Source of the DNA: Polaromonas sp. UBA5171
GTDB lineage: Bacteria > Pseudomonadota > Gammaproteobacteria > Burkholderiales > Burkholderiaceae_C
Direction: 5' to 3'
DNA: 34,613 nt
Assembly (NCBI GenBank): GCA_002413395.1
Contig: DHWX01000070.1
Coordinates: 1,458-36,070, forward strand
Both the position numbers and the translations under genes were made by a program. Within the stretch, counting starts at the first letter, position 1; the number at the start of each line of letters is the position of its first letter. Under the pieces are notes generated by a model. That model made no database searches and was not told the DNA's origin. It worked only from the letters and a program-made list of their open reading frames with translations. Shown here one piece after another: positions 29,707 to 34,613 of the stretch.

Positions 29707-30531
29707 ATGTCCGAATTGCGCGCTGATCTTTCCCTCGCTGCGGCCTTGCGCATCATGGCACCGTTGGTGGAATTGCTGTTGCATGACGGGGTAACCTACC
29801 CACGGTTTGCCAACGCACTCAAAAAGACTTTTCTTGAAGCTGCCACTGGCGTTCTCCAAGCCAGTTCAGCGCGGGTCAACGATTCGAGCGTCAGCACATT
29901 GACAGGCATTCACCGCAAAGATGTGCGGGCGTGGCGCTCTGTTGGGCAACCCCTTCCTCAAGCCAGGACTTTCGGATCAGTCATGGAAGTCTTTACCCGT
30001 TGGGCAAATGATCCCGACTATTGCGATAAGCATGGGCATCCCCGGGTCTTGGATCGTGTTGGCGGCCCGGGCTCGTTCGAAGCGCTTGCCACTTCTGCAT
30101 CGAATGACGTCCACCCGCACACCTTGTTGCAGGAACTGATCCGCCTTGGCGTCGCACGCCGCGTTGAAACCGATTTGAATGGAGAAGGCGGCAAAGTCAG
30201 CTTATGTGTCGACGCCTTCGTTCCCAAAGAAGGAGCCGCCGAGATGCTGCAGCTGTTTTCAGACAACGTGGGAGATCACCTCGCGGCGGCGGCACACAAC
30301 CTGATGGGAAGTAACGTCCTGATGCTTGAACAAAGCGTATTTGCCGATAGCTTGCGTCCAGAGTCAGTTGCGGCCATCAACACTTTGGCTCGCCAAATCT
30401 GGTCCAATGCCTTCCATGACATGGTGCGCGACGCCACCGCGCTAAGTAAGCAAGACCGCGAGCAGAGCGGCGCGAACCAACGTGTTCGTATCGGCATGTA
30501 TTTTTATCACGGGCCCAACGTTAAAGCGTAG
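29707..30531 (+). CDS. DUF6502-family protein, possible DNA-binding
   Basis: A 274-residue soluble protein of unknown function that I place in the DUF6502 family by its pattern. No signal peptide or membrane segment is seen. The N-terminal part (LSLAAALRIMAPLVELLLHD, then YPRFANALKKTF) is helical. SVSTLTGIHRKDVRAWR at about residues 61-77 looks like a helix-turn-helix, so a regulator role is possible. A middle segment (VFTRWANDPDYCD, and FEALATSASNDVHPHTLLQELIRLGV) could be a second winged-helix part. TTG at 29698 is an alternative start three codons upstream; ATG 29707 is preferred, though the ribosome site is weak either way. The lipoprotein gene follows after 42 bases. Confidence 0.7.
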   Translation: MSELRADLSLAAALRIMAPLVELLLHDGVTYPRFANALKKTFLEAATGVLQASSARVNDSSVSTLTGIHRKDVRAWRSVGQPLPQARTFGSVMEVFTRWANDPDYCDKHGHPRVLDRVGGPGSFEALATSASNDVHPHTLLQELIRLGVARRVETDLNGEGGKVSLCVDAFVPKEGAAEMLQLFSDNVGDHLAAAAHNLMGSNVLMLEQSVFADSLRPESVAAINTLARQIWSNAFHDMVRDATALSKQDREQSGANQRVRIGMYFYHGPNVKA

Positions 30532-30573
30532 CAGGCTTGGCAACGTTTTTTTTGATTTTTAACGGAGTTCCAA

Positions 30574-31491
30574 ATGTCCAACTTTTCCTTTGCTCGTATT
30601 CGGTTGATCGGTGCGGTAGTTGCAACACTGCTGTTCGCAGCTGCCTGTGGCGGTGGGGGTGGGGGTGGCACGAATGTCGCTGACGTTGGCTCCGGTGGAA
30701 CGGGCTACATCAGCGGTGCCGCCATCAAAGGTCCGGTAGGCAACGCTATCATCACCGCCTACGGCGTTTCAGGCGGTCAAATGGGCATACAGATTGGGAC
30801 GGCCGCCACCGACGCCAGCGGGAACTTCACCATGAGCATAGGTTCCTATGCGGGGCCTGTCATGTTGCAGGTGAGCGGGGGAAGCTACAAGGATGAAGCC
30901 ACGGGTATCCCCATGGCGATGGCACCAGGGGATGTGATGACGGCCATCATGCCAACTGTCGCCTCTGGTGCAAACAATAGCGGAATTCAGGTGACGCCTG
31001 TCACCGCCATGGCGCAAGCACTGGCACAACATATGGTCGGCGGCATGACAGACGCCAACATTGCAACGGCAAATGCGGCCATGGGAAACTACTTTTTAGT
31101 GGGTGACATCTTGCACAACCAGCCAATGAATCCCCTGACAATAGCTTCTGGTACTGGTGCGAGTCAGGATGCACGGAACTATGGCATGACGCTGGCTGCC
31201 ATGTCGCAGTACGCCAAAACTCTCAATATGTCGGTCTCCTCAGCGATGGTGACCGCCATGATGAACGATGCATCCGATGGCGTCATGGACGGAAAGATGG
31301 GTGGTAGTCAAATTTCCATGACCATGGGCGGGATGATGGGTATGGGCATGATGGTCTCGACCGCAGGTACCAGCGGCTTGGCAACCGCCATGACAGCGTT
31401 CATGAATTCCGCCGCGAATGTGTCAGGCTTGACGGCAGCCGACATGGCGGGACTGATGTTAAAACTGAACAGTTCCAGCGGGAAAATTTGA
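30574..31491 (+). CDS. Met-rich putative lipoprotein
   Basis: A 305-residue protein with a lipoprotein-type signal: basic N-terminus, hydrophobic core, and AAACGGGGGGG with Cys25 as the likely lipidated residue. The box is imperfect, with Ala at -3, but the poly-Gly after Cys is common in Comamonadaceae lipoproteins. Residues 45-112 resemble a carboxypeptidase-regulatory-like beta-sandwich (GPVGNAIITAY, TDASGNFTMSIG, GSYKDEATG). The rest is Ala/Gly/Met-rich and probably helical. Residues 242-260 hold eight Met. Function unknown; surface display or metal binding are possibilities. A GGAG ribosome site precedes the ATG, and the gene is likely co-transcribed with DUF6502. Confidence 0.8.
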   Translation: MSNFSFARIRLIGAVVATLLFAAACGGGGGGGTNVADVGSGGTGYISGAAIKGPVGNAIITAYGVSGGQMGIQIGTAATDASGNFTMSIGSYAGPVMLQVSGGSYKDEATGIPMAMAPGDVMTAIMPTVASGANNSGIQVTPVTAMAQALAQHMVGGMTDANIATANAAMGNYFLVGDILHNQPMNPLTIASGTGASQDARNYGMTLAAMSQYAKTLNMSVSSAMVTAMMNDASDGVMDGKMGGSQISMTMGGMMGMGMMVSTAGTSGLATAMTAFMNSAANVSGLTAADMAGLMLKLNSSSGKI

Positions 31492-31499
31492 GGGTTGCG

Positions 31500-31520
31500 T
31501 CCTCGCTCTAAGAGCGGGGA
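31500..31520 (+). terminator. Hairpin after the lipoprotein gene
   Basis: TCCTCGCTC and GAGCGGGGA pair over 9 bp with one G-U, with a three-base loop. It lies 9 bases after the lipoprotein stop. There is no T run after it, so it may be a Rho-type or mRNA 3'-end stabilising hairpin. A 12-bp perfect palindrome ACGACGCGTCGT follows at 31543-31554. Confidence 0.4.
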
Positions 31521-31718
31521 CATTGGCGCTTTCATTGGACCAACGACGCGTCGTCGGGGCGCGCGGCGGTTCACTGCTTCATTATTGGCTTCGGAGTGGA
31601 CAAACCAAGGAAGGCGTCGCTGGCCCGCTGCGAAATCATCAAGTCCATGCCCATCATTGCCGACGATGGCAATAACCCCTATGGCAGCTGCGGGGAAAAC
31701 CAAAGGGTTGAATCCATC

Positions 31719-32825
31719 ATGCAAGTTGTTGAAGCCTTTTCCTCCAGCTACGCGCAGGCGCGCGTGAAGTTCCTGGACGCAGCCCGCGAGGCCGGACTCC
31801 CGGTTACCTCATATCCGCACCCCTTGCCCGGTCGCGATGGCGAAGTTCTGGCATTGGACGTGGCGCTGGACGGTCCGCCCGATGCCGACCAGTTGCTGAT
31901 GCTCAGCAGCGGCTGCCACGGCGTGGAAGGTTACTGCGGTTCTGGCGTGCAGGTGGCCGCACTGTACGACGCGGCGTTCAGAGCCAGTTGCGCCGCCGCT
32001 GGGGTGGCGGTGCTGTACCTGCATGCTCTCAACCCTTATGGTTTCTCGTATATCCGCCGTCTTACGCATGAAAACGTGGACTTGAACCGCAACTTTCAGG
32101 ATTTTTCGAAACCGCTCCCCGAAAATCGCGTCTACCGTGATTTGCATTCTCTTTTGCTGCCTGATAAGTGGCCACCTGGTCCGCTGAACGTGGCGGCGCT
32201 GGCCTGGTATGTTGTCACGCACGGCATGAAGGCCGGGCAGGCCGCCGTCTCGGGTGGGCAATACGAGTTTGCCGACGGACTGTTCTATGGCGGCGTTGCG
32301 CCGACCTGGAGTAATCAGGCTTTGCGTCAGGTGCTGCGCGCACATGCCGCTCACGCAGGGCGCTTGGCATGGATCGACTTGCACACCGGTTTGGGCGCTG
32401 CAGGTGCTTGCGAGCGCGGTTTTGCCGGTAAAAGCGATGACCATGCCGGGATGGCGCGTGCGCGGCAATGGTGGGGTGGCAACGGCGCGACGCCCATTAC
32501 GACGTTTGGCGACGGCTCGTCTGTGTCTGCTCCCCTGACCGGCCTGATGTGGAGCGCGGTGTTTGATGAATGTCCCAACGCCGAGATCACGGCCATCGGC
32601 ATGGAGTTCGGCACCAAGTCCTTGCTGCAGGTGCTGCAGGCCCTGCGGGCCGAGCAGTGGCTGACCAACCACCCAGGAGCGCCCGCCGCGCAGGCCGCGC
32701 AAATCAGGCAGGATTTGCGCGATGCGTTTTTTGTTGACACACCGGACTGGAAAGAAAAAATCGTCAGCCAGGCGCGGCAGGCGATGCTTCAGGCAATTGA
32801 TGGCCTGAATTCAGCAAAAAATTAG
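31719..32825 (+). CDS. DUF2817 / M14-like zinc carboxypeptidase
   Basis: A 368-residue protein of the DUF2817 group of M14-fold metallopeptidases. The first zinc motif is HGVE (His67, Glu70) in SSGCHGVEGYCGSG. A DLNRNF motif, typical of M14 substrate-binding Asn-Arg, is at residues 121-126. The third zinc ligand is His222 in WIDLHTGLG, and the general-base Glu is Glu296 in IGMEFGT. All catalytic positions are therefore present. No signal peptide is visible, so it is predicted cytoplasmic; substrate unknown. The frame is open upstream to 31596, but the segment before ATG 31719 has no conserved look and overlaps the preceding palindromic region. Confidence 0.85.
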   Translation: MQVVEAFSSSYAQARVKFLDAAREAGLPVTSYPHPLPGRDGEVLALDVALDGPPDADQLLMLSSGCHGVEGYCGSGVQVAALYDAAFRASCAAAGVAVLYLHALNPYGFSYIRRLTHENVDLNRNFQDFSKPLPENRVYRDLHSLLLPDKWPPGPLNVAALAWYVVTHGMKAGQAAVSGGQYEFADGLFYGGVAPTWSNQALRQVLRAHAAHAGRLAWIDLHTGLGAAGACERGFAGKSDDHAGMARARQWWGGNGATPITTFGDGSSVSAPLTGLMWSAVFDECPNAEITAIGMEFGTKSLLQVLQALRAEQWLTNHPGAPAAQAAQIRQDLRDAFFVDTPDWKEKIVSQARQAMLQAIDGLNSAKN

Positions 32826-33000
32826 ACTGCCAGCCCGGTCACTTATGCGCCAGCAGCGGCCAAGGCAATTGACATCAATCACAGAGTGCAAAGCGAAAAT
32901 TTTTATGGCTGACCAAGGTGCGATACTTCGCCAGATGCGATTGAATTTCCTATCCGTATAAGCATTCGGCTCGCCGTGCATAACCACAGAGGAATCCATC

Positions 33001-33387
33001 ATGACTCGCAGCATTCTTGACGAAGCCCATATCCATCCTGCCATCCGCGAGACGATCGCTGACGAGCATTCCGAAATCGTTCGCGAAGTGCAGGCCGCCA
33101 TCGCAAGCAACAGTGTTGTTGTAGTCGGCATGGCGCAAAATCCTTTTCCCCGAAAGGCGCGCAAGGCGCTGGATGCAGTTGGCGTGCCCTACAAGTACCT
33201 TGAATATGGCAGCTATCTTAGCCAGTGGAGGCGTCGTAATGGCCTCAAAATGTGGACTGGCTGGCCCACCTTCCCGATGGTGTTTGTCAAAGGGATGCTG
33301 GTGGGCGGCGCAGTCGACCTGCAGCGGTTGATCGATAGCGGGGAATTCTCACGCATGGTGGCTGACAAAATTGTGGTGCCTGGCTGA
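33001..33387 (+). CDS. Glutaredoxin-fold protein lacking all cysteines
   Basis: A 128-residue cytoplasmic protein related to monothiol glutaredoxins. VVVVGMAQNPFPRKARKALDAVGV aligns with the first strand and active-site helix. WPTFPMVFVKGMLVGG carries the cis-Pro (residue 92) of the TVP glutathione site, and the Gly-Gly-x-x-Asp-Leu helix start follows. The CPYC/CGFS active site reads NPFP (residues 47-50), and there is no Cys anywhere in the protein, so it cannot do thiol redox chemistry. The extra N-terminal ~35 residues are helical and charged. A GAGGAATCC ribosome site precedes the ATG. Likely roles are binding or scaffold; function unknown. Confidence 0.82.
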   Translation: MTRSILDEAHIHPAIRETIADEHSEIVREVQAAIASNSVVVVGMAQNPFPRKARKALDAVGVPYKYLEYGSYLSQWRRRNGLKMWTGWPTFPMVFVKGMLVGGAVDLQRLIDSGEFSRMVADKIVVPG

Positions 33388-33518
33388 GCTTGTTGCGGCA
33401 TGGCAATGGGTGGCTGGTTTCTCTGCCAAGTCGGCCTGTGCGAAGTCGCTAATCCGAGCCGATCAGACAAACTGCGTGGCTTTATTGGCACGATTTAATT
33501 AATATCTCGGAGATCTTT

Positions 33519-33547
33519 TAGACATTCTGTAAACGGTTTGGTAATAT
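33519..33547 (+). promoter_or_regulatory. Promoter of the KAEAK-repeat gene
   Basis: TAGACA (33519-33524), 17 bases, TAATAT (33542-33547), with TGG just before the -10 as an extended -10 element. This gives a leader of about 70 bases before the ATG at 33626. Confidence 0.45.
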
Positions 33548-33625
33548 CACACGTTGAGTTACCACCCGATCGCCATTATGGATAAGGGTGTCTAAGTCGT
33601 CTCACCCAACATTCAAGGAAATCAA

Positions 33626-34000
33626 ATGAAACTCAAACTCGCTCTCATCGCTTTGATCGCTGGCACTTCCATGATTGCTCAGGCCCAAACCGCCACCGAA
33701 GCCCCCAAAGCCCGCGCTGACGTGAAGGCCGAAGCCAAGGCTGCCGCCAAGGCCGGTGAAATTGCAACCGGCGACAAGCCCGTTGCCAAGCCCGCCGCCA
33801 AGTCCACCACAACCCGCGCTGAAGTGAAGGCCGAAGCGAAGGACGCCGTCAATGCCGGTGATGCTGCAATTACAACCGTCAACAAGCCCGTAGTTGTCAA
33901 GAAAACCAAGTCGAAAAAGACGCGCGCTCACGTGAAGGCCGAAGCCAAGACCGCCGCCAAGGCTGGTGCCATCGAAACTGGCGATACCCCCAAGAAGTAA
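33626..34000 (+). CDS. Small secreted KAEAK-repeat protein
   Basis: A 124-residue protein with a signal peptide (MKLKLALIALIAGTSMIAQA, cleavage before or after QA). The mature part is three related repeats of about 36 residues, each beginning A/T-R-A-x-VKAEAK and continuing A-G-x-x with TGD (a degenerate ITT in the second): starts near residues 31, 67 and 104. It is Ala/Lys-rich, basic, has no Cys, and is probably helical or disordered in the periplasm. Similar small proteins with RAEVKAE repeats occur in Burkholderiales; function unknown. An AAGGAAATC ribosome site precedes the ATG, and a strong terminator follows, so it is a single-gene unit. Confidence 0.82.
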   Translation: MKLKLALIALIAGTSMIAQAQTATEAPKARADVKAEAKAAAKAGEIATGDKPVAKPAAKSTTTRAEVKAEAKDAVNAGDAAITTVNKPVVVKKTKSKKTRAHVKAEAKTAAKAGAIETGDTPKK

Positions 34001-34022
34001 TTCCTGACACCTGTCAGAGATC

Positions 34023-34050
34023 GAACAAGGGGCCTTCGGGCCCCTTGTTC
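34023..34050 (+). terminator. UUCG-loop hairpin terminator
   Basis: GAACAAGGGGCC (34023-34034), loop TTCG, GGCCCCTTGTTC (34039-34050): a perfect 12-bp stem with a stable cUUCGg tetraloop, 22 bases after the repeat gene stop. It has a short ATTTGG after it, and the left arm's AAC side would give a T-containing tail on the other strand. Confidence 0.8.
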
Positions 34051-34159
34051 ATTTGGGGCACTTATCGCGCAAGTGACGCGCGCGGCTCATCTTCCGGTCG
34101 TATCGTTTCATGCCGTCCGGCACGAATTTGGCGCGCTGACACCACCGTAGAGATCGACC

Positions 34160-34299
34160 ATGGACAAGAACCCTATCCGAAGCCTTGCCCTTGCCCTGAC
34201 TAGCGTCACTTTGCTGGCTGGTCGGCTGTGTCAGCGTGGCCCAGACCAGCATTATTCCGAAGGACGTCCCCACGCTTCGGCCCGGTATGCTTGCCGGTT
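34160..34299 (+). pseudogene. Lipoprotein N-terminal fragment, frameshifted
   Basis: ATG at 34160 begins MDKNPIRSLALALTSVTLLAG, a lipoprotein-like signal. A shift at about 34220-34225 is needed to read GCVSVAQTS and then IIPKDVPTLRPGMLAG, followed by TAG at 34298-34300. The result looks like the first ~45 residues of a secreted lipoprotein; the start of a class A-type acid phosphatase is one option, not firm. Either a decayed gene or sequence error near the contig end. Confidence 0.4.
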
Positions 34300-34302
34300 A
34301 GG

Positions 34303-34613
34303 CCTACGGGCAGGCGCCTGACGAGTGCGGATGCCGCGCAGTTGCGCGTGGTGGTGGTCCACCACAACCGGTCGCCGTACCACGCGCCGGGGAAGGACAC
34401 AATCTTCCGCGCGGGCACGCGGCTGCGTTGCGGCGCTGGGCCGCAGCCGGGGTGGCGATCTGGTGATGGGTGGTCATATCCACCTGCCCTACGTGATGGC
34501 GTTGCCAGACCTGGCGCGGCCGATGTGGGCGGTGCAGGCGGGTACCGCCGTGTCGTCGCGGGTCCGCGATGGTGTGCCAAACCCCGTCAATGTGGTGCGT
34601 TGGGGTTGCGATG
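34303..34613 (+). pseudogene. Metallophosphoesterase C-terminal fragment, frameshifted
   Basis: Reading three frames in turn gives TGRRLTSADAAQLRVVVVHH, then PVAVP...GHAAALRRWAAAGV, then DLVMGGHIHLPYVMALPD, then WAVQAGTAVSSRVRDGVPNPVNVVRW. The VVVHHP, GGHIHLP (metal-binding GHxH) and QAGTA motifs are those of calcineurin-like phosphodiesterases. Frame changes lie at about 34366 and 34454. The N-terminal catalytic half is missing, replaced by the lipoprotein fragment. The gene runs off the window edge. Confidence 0.6.

Noticed and set aside
31596..31718. N-terminal extension of the DUF2817 protein
   Set aside because: The extension has no conserved features and begins close to the palindromic region; the ATG at 31719 gives a normal family N-terminus.

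Overview
The window reads as a Betaproteobacterium of the Burkholderiales, most like Comamonadaceae (Polaromonas/Rhodoferax type). The evidence is the gene order (cdsA-dxr-rseP-bamA-skp-lpxD-fabZ-lpxA-lpxB-rnhB), a pyruvate dehydrogenase E3 carrying its own lipoyl domain, a benzoate-CoA ligase, and moderately high GC. This assignment is by recognition; no database search was run.

Region 1 (1-10.6 kb, + strand) is a tightly packed envelope operon. It makes phospholipid precursor (cdsA 3' end), isoprenoids (dxr), the intramembrane protease RseP, outer-membrane assembly proteins (bamA, skp) and lipid A (lpxD, fabZ, lpxA, lpxB). It then runs into rnhB and a SpoU-type rRNA methylase. Many stops overlap the next start. 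The first ~250 bases look actinobacterial in protein motif and codon use, so the left edge may be a chimeric join.

Region 2 (10.6-17.2 kb) holds carA and carB behind a structured leader. carB carries a one-base frameshift near 13,945. A strong hairpin terminator, greA, a DUF4149 membrane protein and the convergent folD follow.

Region 3 (17.2-27.7 kb) has a FixL/FixJ-like two-component system divergent from the pyruvate dehydrogenase genes. In the order aceE-aceF-X-lpdA, X is a proteasome-like Ntn hydrolase resembling the betaproteobacterial proteasome homologue (BPH). It is coupled to aceF by an ATGA overlap. A 14-bp tandem duplication lies at its junction with lpdA.

Region 4 (27.7-34.6 kb) is accessory. 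It contains a solitary benzoate-CoA ligase with TGCA-type operator repeats upstream, a DUF6502 protein paired with a Met-rich lipoprotein, an M14-like (DUF2817) peptidase, a cysteine-free glutaredoxin-fold protein and a small secreted protein of three KAEAK repeats. The last ~450 bases hold fragments of a lipoprotein and of a metallophosphoesterase with several frameshifts, which are either decayed genes or poor-quality contig end.

I saw no rRNA, tRNA, CRISPR array, insertion sequence or prophage. The most notable items are the proteasome homologue inside the pdh operon, the Cys-less glutaredoxin, the benzoate-type operator and the DUF6502/lipoprotein pair with a palindrome over its promoter.
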